NCBI RefSeq assembly: GCF_003383615.1
Contig: NZ_QNUL01000001.1
Location: 186,001 to 250,000, forward strand
Source: Dyadobacter luteus
GTDB lineage: Bacteria > Bacteroidota > Bacteroidia > Cytophagales > Spirosomataceae
Length of the DNA: 64,000 bases
Direction: 5' to 3'
Shown in pieces: positions 17,973-25,662 of the stretch (within the stretch, counting starts at the first letter, position 1; every line of letters starts with the position of its first letter). The notes under the pieces are model-generated. The model searched no databases, had not been told where the DNA came from, and saw only the letters and a list, made by a program, of their open reading frames with translations. Both the position numbers and the translations under genes were made by a program.

Positions 17973-18605
17973 CTAAAATGCTCCGAACTTCAATGTGAGG
18001 TTATAAGACAGATTGCTCAAATCGGCGTCGGAAAGTCCGTTGCCACTATTGCCGAACGCTCTGCGATAGGACACCCCCGGACTAAAACGCATCCATTTCA
18101 ACAGATTAAATTCAACCTGAACACCCGGCTCCATCACAAAGAAGAAATTCGCATCCCGATCTTCAAAGTCATCCCAATCCCAGTCGTCCCAGTCTCTGCG
18201 ATCATACTGAGTAGTGAAACCTGCTCCGGTAAGCAAGTTGACATTAAAGTGTACCTTCTTTGTAGACGCAAAAACATACTCCGTCATTAAGCCGAATTGA
18301 CCATACTGGTACGTCATTTTCGAACCCGGAAACTGATTCACATTCCAGGGAGCAGGAATGTAGTTGGTAGTAGCCGCCCCTCCTACACCCAGCATAAACT
18401 TCCTGTTGACAAACCAACCTCCATAAACCCCGACCATATTGGCAAAATCTCCGTTAATCGTCGTGAATTTGTTGGAAATAGCTGCGTAACCTCCTGAATG
18501 GCGAACGGGCGACTTGCGGAAAATTGTTTCATTCTGCTGGGCCCGGGCTGAAATGCTGACGGCCACCATGGCGACAACTAGAATTCTATATATCTGATTT
18601 TTCAT
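17973..18605 (-). CDS. Outer membrane beta-barrel protein
   Basis: A 210-residue protein with a signal peptide (about 1-22, ending ARA-Q) and alternating hydrophobic/aromatic strands ending in a C-terminal aromatic strand (LSYNLTLKFGAF). That pattern is typical of small 8-stranded outer membrane barrels. Several glycine-rich strands (GVYGGWFVNRKFMLGVGGAA) support this. A predicted loop at about 135-151 is extremely rich in Asp and Trp (RDWDDWDWDDFEDRD), which suggests a cation-binding or surface-exposed loop. No named family is recognised. It is monocistronic with its own terminator. Confidence 0.75.
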   Translation of the reverse strand: MKNQIYRILVVAMVAVSISARAQQNETIFRKSPVRHSGGYAAISNKFTTINGDFANMVGVYGGWFVNRKFMLGVGGAATTNYIPAPWNVNQFPGSKMTYQYGQFGLMTEYVFASTKKVHFNVNLLTGAGFTTQYDRRDWDDWDWDDFEDRDANFFFVMEPGVQVEFNLLKWMRFSPGVSYRRAFGNSGNGLSDADLSNLSYNLTLKFGAF

Positions 18606-19013
18606 AAAGTGATTGTTTAGAGCTCTGACAATCCATAGTGGATGTACCCCCTATCAGATCTAAAAAAATATTAAAACACCTAGCCCGATCCGTCGCTGTT
18701 GCCGTAGAAATAGTAAATAATGTGATGATATAACGTTCATACTGCGGCACCTTTTCATCAATTGCCATTCTTCTTTTTCTACAAATGATGAGTTTCTTGG
18801 AAATATGCAACAAGTACTTTCTTCTTTTATTAAAAAAGTACAATTAAACTGAATTTAATTATTTGACATTATGTTAATTTTGCATCGGAGAATATCGAAA
18901 CAGCTATTTTAACTGATATTCAAATCAAACGGGCATAACCCGATCTGGAAAAAATTATATCAATTTATATAGAATCAACACCATCACCACATACAGGAAC
19001 AATTTTCACTCCT
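18606..19013. other. Intergenic region between divergent genes
   Basis: About 400 bases separating the barrel gene (minus) from the MFS gene (plus). An exact TAnnTTTG element occurs at 18875-18882. An 85-codon minus-strand frame here has no coding character. Nothing else is seen. Confidence 0.6.
18875..18882 (+). promoter_or_regulatory. Putative -7 element of the MFS gene
   Basis: TAATTTTG matches TAnnTTTG exactly about 130 bases before the MFS start. The nearest upstream TTTG is only 9 bases away, so the -33 half is missing. Confidence 0.4.
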
Positions 19014-20177
19014 ATGAATTATTCAATATTAGCACCGTCCGACTCCAGAAAATATCTACGACTTGCCGTCGCAGCTTTTTTCTTTGTTCAGGGATTAAGT
19101 TTCGCCGCCTGGGCTAGCCGTATTCCGGATATTAAAAACATGTTACACCTCACAGAAGGTGGACTTGGAACTGTACTTCTTGCATTGCCTCTGGGACTGA
19201 TGGCAAGTCTTCCCATTTCGGGCTGGGTAGTTACCAATTACGGAAGTAAAAAAATGGTACTGATCGGAGCGGTACTTTACGCAATCACACTTGTTTTCAT
19301 TGGCTTTGTGACCAGAACCGAGCAATTGGTAATAGTACTTTTTGCGTTCGGACTATGGGGAAATCTTACAAACATCGCCATTAATACACAGGCGGTTGCT
19401 GTCGAGCAGGTTTACGGAAAGTCTATAATGGCGTCATTTCACGGTTTGTGGAGCCTTGCAGGTTTTGTGAGTGCGGTAATCGGTTACGGATTCATTTCTT
19501 ACAATATTCCTCCGCAAATACATTTCAGTGTAATCGCAGCATTTGCATTTCTTATCATGTTTACTGCTTACAAGCACACCATGCCTGACAGCGAAAAGCA
19601 AGCCGGAGAATCGCAGCCGATGTTTGTAAAACCAGACAGGGATTTGCTGATTCTTGGCTTAATCGGATTTTGCGCAATGGTATGTGAAGGTGCTATGTTC
19701 GATTGGAGTGGCGTTTATTTTCAGGAAGCTGTACATGTTCCGGAATCCATGAAAACTTTGGGTTATGTAGCGTTTATGTTTACAATGACTGGCGGTCGTT
19801 TTACTGGTGACTGGCTTGCTAACCGCTTGGGTCGCAAGAAAATTTTGCAAATCAGCGGGTTGTGCATGGGATTGGGTTTAGCCATTGCTGTACTTTTTCC
19901 GCACCTTATCACCGCAACAATTGGATTTCTTCTGGTAGGTTTTGGTGTATCTTCTGTAGTTCCTCTTGTTTACAGCGCGGCTGGTAAGTCTACCTCCATG
20001 TCGGCAAGTATGGCCCTGGCGGCAGTTTCCTCCATTAGCTTTATTGGCTTCCTTATAGGCCCACCATTGATCGGAATCGTTGCTCAGTTTGCAGACCTTC
20101 GCTGGTCCTTCGGAATAGTTGGTATTTTGGCTTCTCTGACCGCCATTCTCTCTTCGAAAGCCCGACTGATCAAATAA
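19014..20177 (+). CDS. MFS transporter, YbjJ-like
   Basis: A 387-residue major facilitator with 12 predicted TM segments. The N terminus FVQGLSFAAWASRIPDIKNMLHLTEGGLG resembles the YbjJ/fucose-permease-related branch. The conserved loop 2-3 basic motif is present as NYGSKKMVLIG, and a second copy sits mid-protein as GDWLANRLGRKKILQ. The substrate is not predictable. The gene stands alone between a possible promoter and a strong shared terminator. Confidence 0.85.
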   Translation: MNYSILAPSDSRKYLRLAVAAFFFVQGLSFAAWASRIPDIKNMLHLTEGGLGTVLLALPLGLMASLPISGWVVTNYGSKKMVLIGAVLYAITLVFIGFVTRTEQLVIVLFAFGLWGNLTNIAINTQAVAVEQVYGKSIMASFHGLWSLAGFVSAVIGYGFISYNIPPQIHFSVIAAFAFLIMFTAYKHTMPDSEKQAGESQPMFVKPDRDLLILGLIGFCAMVCEGAMFDWSGVYFQEAVHVPESMKTLGYVAFMFTMTGGRFTGDWLANRLGRKKILQISGLCMGLGLAIAVLFPHLITATIGFLLVGFGVSSVVPLVYSAAGKSTSMSASMALAAVSSISFIGFLIGPPLIGIVAQFADLRWSFGIVGILASLTAILSSKARLIK

Positions 20178-20200
20178 AATTGATTGCTTATCAAATTGTA

Positions 20201-20241
20201 CATTAAAAAAGGACATCTCTAATAGATGTCCTTTTTTAATG
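20201..20241. terminator. Bidirectional terminator
   Basis: A perfect 18-bp inverted repeat (20201-20218 with 20224-20241, loop ctaat) has A6/T6 tracts in the stem. It serves the MFS gene on plus and the sugar isomerase gene on minus, which converge here. Confidence 0.9.
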
Positions 20242-20308
20242 TGTCAAGATAGTATTCTAACATTGTTAAATTAATATAACATCGAAAGATATATGATTTT
20301 ACAATGAC

Positions 20309-21229
20309 TTAACCCAAGAATTGTTTCACATAATTACGACTTGTGAGTATCGCCGTTGTAACATCTGTAACGTTCCCTTCATATGCTTTATCTTCCACCT
20401 CAATGACCACAGGACCGCGGTATCTTACGTCTGTAAGCGCAGCAAAAAAACCTCTCCAGTTGACATCCCCCAAGCCCGGAAGTTTCGGAGAATGATATTC
20501 CAGCGGATTGGCCATAATTCCTACCCTGTCAAGCTTATCTCTATATACTTTCACATCCTTAAGATGAATATGATGTAGCCTGTCTTTATAGTTATAAATA
20601 GGCTTGATTTCATCCATCATTTGCCAAATCATGTGTGAAGGATCATAATTGAGCCCGAATAAAGGACTTGGGATAATTTCAAACATTCTGTCCCACACAG
20701 CAGGACTAATTGCCAGGTTCTTCCCTCCCGGCCACTCATCGTCTGTAAAAAACATCGGGCAATTTTCAATAGCCACCTTAATCTGATATTCCTCGGCAAC
20801 CTTGATAACCGACGGCCATACATCAGCAAATATTGCCAGGTTCTCCTTAATGCTTTTGCCAGGATCACGTCCGATAAAAGTCGTTACAACCGGTACATCT
20901 AATTTGTGGGCAGCACGGATAACCTCTTTGATATGCTCAATGTAGAACTCAGAACGCCCCGGCGTCGGATCCAGGGGGTTAGGATAATAGCCCAGCGCTG
21001 ATATGGAAACATTTGCCTCTTTGAGTGTATACTTAATTTCCGATATCCTCTTATCATTAAGTGACCGTACGTCGATGTGCGTCACCCCTGCATATCTGCG
21101 GCTATCACTGTTATCAGACGGCCAGCACATCAGCTCTACACAAGAAAAACCATGGCTTGAAGCAAACCTGATCACATGTTCAAACCCAAAGTCTGCCAGA
21201 ATAGCGCTGTTAAAACCTAATTTAAGCAT
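20309..21229 (-). CDS. Sugar phosphate isomerase/epimerase family protein
   Basis: A 306-residue cytoplasmic TIM barrel of the xylose isomerase-like/AP endonuclease 2 superfamily. Metal-ligand motifs are visible: the Glu of KVAIENCPM, NYDPSHMIWQ (Asp, His), HHIHLKDVKV (His, Asp) and the final VVIEVED (Glu). Such proteins isomerise or epimerise sugars, or in some cases cleave 3-keto sugars. No signal peptide is present, unlike the second family member at 37037-37948. The true substrate is unknown. It converges on the MFS gene. Confidence 0.85.
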   Translation of the reverse strand: MLKLGFNSAILADFGFEHVIRFASSHGFSCVELMCWPSDNSDSRRYAGVTHIDVRSLNDKRISEIKYTLKEANVSISALGYYPNPLDPTPGRSEFYIEHIKEVIRAAHKLDVPVVTTFIGRDPGKSIKENLAIFADVWPSVIKVAEEYQIKVAIENCPMFFTDDEWPGGKNLAISPAVWDRMFEIIPSPLFGLNYDPSHMIWQMMDEIKPIYNYKDRLHHIHLKDVKVYRDKLDRVGIMANPLEYHSPKLPGLGDVNWRGFFAALTDVRYRGPVVIEVEDKAYEGNVTDVTTAILTSRNYVKQFLG

Positions 21230-21568
21230 AAGAAAAGTAGATGATGAATACTAAATGAATAATGCAGACACTTCCCATATTTACTCATTGCCAATGATAT
21301 GATCGGAATGGGCAATAGGATGATCATGCTGCTGTGCAATATCCCCAAAGTCCATGCAAAAAGCGATGATTTTTCTCATAAATATGACCAGAATGTTGCG
21401 TGAGTGTCAAAAAAGTACATTTTGAGTAGAATCATAACATGTTCATCACACCGTACGACACTTCATCATTGACCTGTACCATTTGTAACTATCCAAGGCA
21501 ATGAAATCCTTGAATATTTGCTAATATTGAGATAAGATATTGATGAATCTAAACACTTTATTGCAACT
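21230..21568. other. Intergenic region before the coiled-coil/ASKHA cassette
   Basis: About 340 bases between divergent genes. No exact TAnnTTTG element, RNA gene or strong repeat was found; near matches occur around 21520-21530. The promoter of the cassette must lie here. Confidence 0.5.
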
Positions 21569-22246
21569 ATGAATAACTCTGAACCAGGTTTTGGCAAGAA
21601 GATTCTGAGCTTTTTCATTAACGAGGAAGAAAAAACAGAAAAAGTTATACCGGCTCAGCAGAAGACTGCACTCCCTGTGCCTTCTTCTCCGGGCTCCCCG
21701 GCACCCAAAAACGATATCCCGCAGGATGAAAGACAAAAGTTCATTGAACACTTTGTTCAGCTTCTTGAAAAGGCAAATCTGCCGGGCCCGGATTACTTCG
21801 AATACAAACAGGCGCTGAAAAGCATGGATCAGCTCGGACTCTCTGAGGAAAAGCGATTTCAGGCAGCCTGGGCTAGTTTTAAGGCTATGGCAAACCAAAG
21901 TGATACCAGCATTCTTACCACGTCTGCCAATCAATACCTGGCTGCATTGGACAAAGACCGTGCTGCCTTTCTGAAAGATGCCGAAAAAGCATTGAATGAC
22001 CGGGTCGGTTCACTGCGGGATGAACACAAAAAACTTCAGGACGGGAATACGGCAATGAGTCAGCAAATTGCAGATTTACAAAAGAAAATAGACGACAATA
22101 ACAACCGGCTGGGGCAGATCTCAGGAGAAATAACAGAACAAAGCGCAAGAATCAATCAGAACCGCGATGGTTTCGAACAGACTTACGCCACTTTTACCGA
22201 ACAGATCAAAACAGATTTAAACCATATTAATACGTACCTCAAATAA
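21569..22246 (+). CDS. Soluble coiled-coil protein, first gene of the ASKHA cassette
   Basis: I do not recognise a named family. The 225-residue protein has no signal peptide. A short basic/hydrophobic start (FGKKILSFFINEEEK) leads into a Pro/Ser-rich linker (about 30-50). A helical domain follows (about 52-110, with LLEKANLPGPDYFEYKQAL), and then a long coiled coil (about 130-200, with KKLQDGNTAMSQQIADLQKK). The next gene starts 8 bases after its stop, so the two are surely cotranscribed. The product may be a cytoplasmic partner of the membrane coiled-coil protein downstream. Confidence 0.75.
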   Translation: MNNSEPGFGKKILSFFINEEEKTEKVIPAQQKTALPVPSSPGSPAPKNDIPQDERQKFIEHFVQLLEKANLPGPDYFEYKQALKSMDQLGLSEEKRFQAAWASFKAMANQSDTSILTTSANQYLAALDKDRAAFLKDAEKALNDRVGSLRDEHKKLQDGNTAMSQQIADLQKKIDDNNNRLGQISGEITEQSARINQNRDGFEQTYATFTEQIKTDLNHINTYLK

Positions 22247-22254
22247 AACAACAC

Positions 22255-23271
22255 ATGTCAACACCAGATTTTAGTCAGATAGGCGGTCCTCAGGACGATG
22301 GCTCCCGACGATCCTATTGGAGCAAACCCGAAGGAGTTACTTCCCTTCTGTTTATGGGTGCAGCAGGTGCCGCGGCGCTCTATTTTTGGAACAAAATCGC
22401 TGGTTTTCTCATTGAGGTAACTCAAAATACACTGTACCTTGGCTTTCTGATGGCCGTGTTAGCAGTTTTGATTTTCCTTTTTACGAGCAAAGATGTACGC
22501 ACTGCTGTTTTCTTTCTCTTCAAAACGCTGATGAGAAAAATAACCGGCATCGTTATTAAGCTGGATCCGATCGCCATTATGAAAATTTATATTGATGATC
22601 TTAAAGAGAAGCGTCAAAAGATGCAGGGACAAATCGATACCCTTGCAGGACAATTGGTGAAACTGAACAAGAATATCAATCAGAACAACGAGCAGATAAA
22701 GCAGAAATTTGCCGAAGCTAACAAGGCAGGTACTATGCTCGACCGTCCGGGAATGAAGGAAGTTGCATCTCTTGCAACCATAGAAGGCGCTGGTTTACAG
22801 GAAATGAACGAAAAGCTTTTCCCACTTCAGCGTAATATGAAAACGGTACTGGAATTTATGGAGAAAGTGAATAAAAGTGCAGATTACATTATTAAAGAGA
22901 CCGAGATAAAAGTTAAACTGAAAGAAGCTGAATACAGGATTGTCAAGGAAAGCTCCAATGCACTAAGAACTGCGGTGAGTATCTTCAAAGGAAACCCCGA
23001 CAAAAAGTTCTACTTCGACGAATCAATGGAATATATCCAGGATGATATGAGCCAAAAGCTGGGTGAAATGAAAAGAGCAATGGATCTATCCATGGACTTT
23101 ATCAATGGCGTGGATGTACAGAATGGACTTCTTTCGGATAAGGGCCAGGCCATGCTAGAAGCTTATAATCATGGAGAGTTTAAACTTATTCGGCTTGATG
23201 CTCCGCAAAGTCCTTCTTCGAGAAGCGTGGATGTACCCAAAGAATCAGGTTATAAAGGACTACTTGATTGA
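22255..23271 (+). CDS. Two-TM membrane protein with PspA-like coiled coil
   Basis: A 338-residue protein with a short soluble start, two TM helices (about 27-46 and 56-79), and then a long cytoplasmic helical region. The first helical pair begins KLDPIAIMKIYIDDLKEKRQ and runs through a coiled coil to about residue 160. This recalls the DP...I..mI.d... start of PspA/Vipp1 (ESCRT-III-like) hairpins, but the similarity is weak and is my inference. A further helical segment (about 175-290) follows, and the tail (SRSVDVPKESGYKGLLD) is probably disordered. XpaC/TelA-type envelope-stress proteins are an alternative. It sits between a soluble coiled-coil gene and an ASKHA-fold gene. Confidence 0.75.
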   Translation: MSTPDFSQIGGPQDDGSRRSYWSKPEGVTSLLFMGAAGAAALYFWNKIAGFLIEVTQNTLYLGFLMAVLAVLIFLFTSKDVRTAVFFLFKTLMRKITGIVIKLDPIAIMKIYIDDLKEKRQKMQGQIDTLAGQLVKLNKNINQNNEQIKQKFAEANKAGTMLDRPGMKEVASLATIEGAGLQEMNEKLFPLQRNMKTVLEFMEKVNKSADYIIKETEIKVKLKEAEYRIVKESSNALRTAVSIFKGNPDKKFYFDESMEYIQDDMSQKLGEMKRAMDLSMDFINGVDVQNGLLSDKGQAMLEAYNHGEFKLIRLDAPQSPSSRSVDVPKESGYKGLLD

Positions 23272-23321
23272 TTTAATTATTTAAATTTATAAAAATAAAC
23301 AAACAATTAACAATAGTAAAT

Positions 23322-24338
23322 ATGAAAAGACTAACTGTAGCAGGCCGATTATTAATTACAGCACTGATACTGGGAGCAATATTCCTGGGTTACAAGTATC
23401 TTGGAGGGCAGGAAGTGGTAGACAAGATGGCCGTTGACAGGGCACAAGCTCCACAAACGGAAGCGACCACATCTGACACTGAATCGAGTGCGTCTGGTAC
23501 GAGCTCAGACAATGAAGCTACTGACGACCGGCAGGGTTCATTTACCTACACACCACCCGCCCCTGTTGATGGGAAGTTAAAAGGAGTGGTTGAACTTGGC
23601 GCCAGTGGTTTCAATTCCTTTATAATAAAGGTTGACAACCAGAAAAGATGGAGTCTGGAGAAGGCTGAATTTGGGAACAGTCTGGTTACTGAAAACATGG
23701 CAACTGACGAAGATGTAAGAATCGGTTTAAAAAAATACATAGGCACAATGCTTGATTACGGCGTTGGAGCACGTGAAATTCACTTTGTAGTGAGCTCAGG
23801 AGCCGCGAAGGCAGAAGTAACTCAGAAAATTACGAAGGCTTTGAAATCGCTGAACTATGTTGTTAATCAGGTAACTCCTGAACAGGAAGGTCAGTTGGCT
23901 TTAAAATCAGTTCTACCACAAGAATATACCGACAAAGCATTCGTAGTGGATATTGGCTCAGGAAATACTAAAATATCCTGGCTGAATGGTTCAAAAGTTA
24001 CTGCTATTGAGACTTACGGTGCAAAATATTTCCAGGAGGGTACGGATGATTCAAAGGTGTATCAGGAAGTAAATGCAAAAGCAAAACAGGTACCTTCTAA
24101 TCTCAGAAAAACATGCTTCATTATCGGAGGTGTTCCATTTGAGATGGCGAAGGAAGTAAGGAAAGGGAAAGAGAGGTTTACAACACTTAGCGCTCCAATT
24201 GCATATAATAAACTAACAAATGCTAAGTCAAAATCAGGAGTTAACATTTATAAATCAATAGCTGATGCGACTGACTGTGAGCAGTTCGTGTTTGATTGGG
24301 ACGCCAACTTTACAATTGGGTTTTTATTAGGGCTTTAA
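23322..24338 (+). CDS. Signal-anchored ASKHA-fold protein, Ppx/GppA-like
   Basis: A 338-residue protein with one N-terminal TM/signal anchor (about 8-27) preceded by basic residues, which would put the rest outside the cytoplasm. A Ser/Thr/Asp/Glu-rich linker (about 38-75) precedes a domain with actin-like ATPase/exopolyphosphatase features. These are VVELGASGFNSFIIKV (phosphate-1-like), FGNSL, a helix and strand ending in IHFVVSSGAAKAEV, EQEGQLALKSVL, and VVDIGSGNTKISWL (phosphate-2-like). ETYGAKYFQEGT, FIIGGVPFEMAK and a C-terminal NFTIGFLLGL follow. Ppx/GppA enzymes hydrolyse polyphosphate or pppGpp in the cytoplasm, so a periplasmic location would be odd. Activity is unproven. Confidence 0.72.
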   Translation: MKRLTVAGRLLITALILGAIFLGYKYLGGQEVVDKMAVDRAQAPQTEATTSDTESSASGTSSDNEATDDRQGSFTYTPPAPVDGKLKGVVELGASGFNSFIIKVDNQKRWSLEKAEFGNSLVTENMATDEDVRIGLKKYIGTMLDYGVGAREIHFVVSSGAAKAEVTQKITKALKSLNYVVNQVTPEQEGQLALKSVLPQEYTDKAFVVDIGSGNTKISWLNGSKVTAIETYGAKYFQEGTDDSKVYQEVNAKAKQVPSNLRKTCFIIGGVPFEMAKEVRKGKERFTTLSAPIAYNKLTNAKSKSGVNIYKSIADATDCEQFVFDWDANFTIGFLLGL

Positions 24339-24358
24339 TTTAAGAGTACCGGTTATAG

Positions 24359-24408
24359 GGGGAATTTAGATTGTTATTTTATAACATATTTAAATTCCCC
24401 ATTTTTAT
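24359..24408 (+). terminator. Terminator of the ASKHA cassette
   Basis: A 10-bp stem (24359-24368 with 24391-24400) encloses a second 6-bp stem (tgttat/ataaca) and is followed by attttt. It lies 20 bases after the ASKHA gene stop and separates the cassette from the next gene. Confidence 0.8.
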
Positions 24409-24432
24409 ATCTTCTTTTCCTATTTTACGAAC

Positions 24433-24933
24433 ATGACACTTTCGCAGCTATTCAGTTACATTTCACAGCACCCCTGGCCCGCGGCTTTTTATTTTATTTT
24501 GTTGCCATTTGTAACATGGTTTATTGGCATAGTAGCAACAGGTAGCAAAGATGTGAAATTCTGGAGTTACATATATGCAGTACTGGTTTATGCTGTGTGC
24601 ATTCCGGGCGTTTTTGCCGTAATCCTGAATATCTATCTATTTTTGTTCGAAAGGCAGAGTATCTGGGAGGCGAACATCATTCTCCAGTATCTACCCATTC
24701 TATCCATGGCGATTTCGCTGATTTTGATAAAAAATAAGATTCCATTCAAGCTAATACCAGGTTTTGGCAAAATTTCCGGTTTTCTTACCCTCATTGCGGC
24801 GCTTATTGGAGTGATGTGGTTTTTTGACAGAATACGCTTAGTAGCATTCACTTACGTTCCGTTTAGTGTCATTTTAACAGGCTTTATTCTCACTTTACTA
24901 GCGATCAGATTCGCATGGAGCAAACTATTCTGA
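24433..24933 (+). CDS. Five-TM membrane protein of unknown function
   Basis: A 166-residue protein that is almost entirely hydrophobic, with about five TM helices (near 18-36, 44-68, 84-98, 112-130 and 138-162) and short loops. No family is recognised and no catalytic motif is visible. Its last 19 bases overlap the start of the PD-(D/E)XK nuclease gene, which suggests translational coupling with the restriction unit. A cassette terminator lies just upstream, so it belongs with the following genes rather than with the ASKHA operon. It could be a membrane component of a defence unit or an unrelated leader gene. Confidence 0.72.
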   Translation: MTLSQLFSYISQHPWPAAFYFILLPFVTWFIGIVATGSKDVKFWSYIYAVLVYAVCIPGVFAVILNIYLFLFERQSIWEANIILQYLPILSMAISLILIKNKIPFKLIPGFGKISGFLTLIAALIGVMWFFDRIRLVAFTYVPFSVILTGFILTLLAIRFAWSKLF

Positions 24934-25583
24934 ACAATGGGACGTACGTTCAAATCTCTGTAAGTGAAAATCAGAAGATTTTTGCCCGGCAGCTGGTAGA
25001 GCATTCACTTCATCATCACAAAGTGGCGAACATCTGGGACAGGCAGCTAAGCGAATTTTCAAAAAGCAGACTCATGCGATACACCGGCACCTTAGGAGAG
25101 GTTGTCTTCGCAGATGCCTATCACCTTCCTCGCCCTGTTCATTCCTTCGGTGCTTCAAGCGGCCAAGACCTTGGTCAGGATTTTGAAATCACATCTTCAG
25201 ATTCTCACAAATTTTCCATTGATATTAAATCAATGAAACGGCATTCGGGTGTATTATCAGGCCACTACGTGCTCAACATTCAAGCTGTTCAGTTACACAG
25301 GAATAACTCCAAAACCTCACACTACTTTTGTATCTCATTCCATCAATCAGAAAAAGAGGGTACTATAGCGTCTTTGCTGGGCTTCGTCGATAAACAATCT
25401 TTGGAAGATGGTCACCTCGGCTCTCTCTTTAAAGCCGGAACTATCCGCGCCAGAGCCGATGGCTCTTCCTTTGTCCTGCGTGCCGACACCTATGAAATCA
25501 TGCTTTCGGAAATAGCACCGCCGGTTATTACAGATTACATTACGAGACTTCCCGGATTTAAAATCTGTGATTTGATAAACTGA
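24915..25583 (+). CDS. PD-(D/E)XK nuclease, probable type II restriction enzyme
   Basis: A 222-residue cytoplasmic protein. The arrangement E62 (LGEVVFADAY), D89 (GQDLGQDFEI), then SIDIKSMKR with D103 and K105 fits the PD-(D/E)XK fold: helix Glu, strand Asp, and a D-x-K strand. The gene is 79 bases upstream of an adenine methyltransferase gene, which strongly suggests it is the cognate restriction endonuclease. The ATG lies inside the upstream membrane-protein gene; there is no in-frame alternative that would remove the overlap without losing N-terminal residues. The recognition sequence is unknown. Family assignment is by motif, not by recall of a homologue. Confidence 0.7.
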   Translation: MEQTILNNGTYVQISVSENQKIFARQLVEHSLHHHKVANIWDRQLSEFSKSRLMRYTGTLGEVVFADAYHLPRPVHSFGASSGQDLGQDFEITSSDSHKFSIDIKSMKRHSGVLSGHYVLNIQAVQLHRNNSKTSHYFCISFHQSEKEGTIASLLGFVDKQSLEDGHLGSLFKAGTIRARADGSSFVLRADTYEIMLSEIAPPVITDYITRLPGFKICDLIN

Positions 25584-25662
25584 ATTATACCGGTATCTTT
25601 GACGTTTTACAGTCAGATCACCTTTAATTAATAGTGGGCGCAAGCTACTCTGCGACACACGA

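Noticed and set aside
18586..18843. 85-codon minus-strand frame upstream of the barrel gene
   Set aside because: It overlaps the signal-peptide start of the barrel gene and has no coding character.
22255..23271. Calling the protein PspA or TelA/XpaC outright
   Set aside because: The two-TM start is not seen in PspA, and the similarity of the coiled coil is weak, so only 'PspA-like' is supported.
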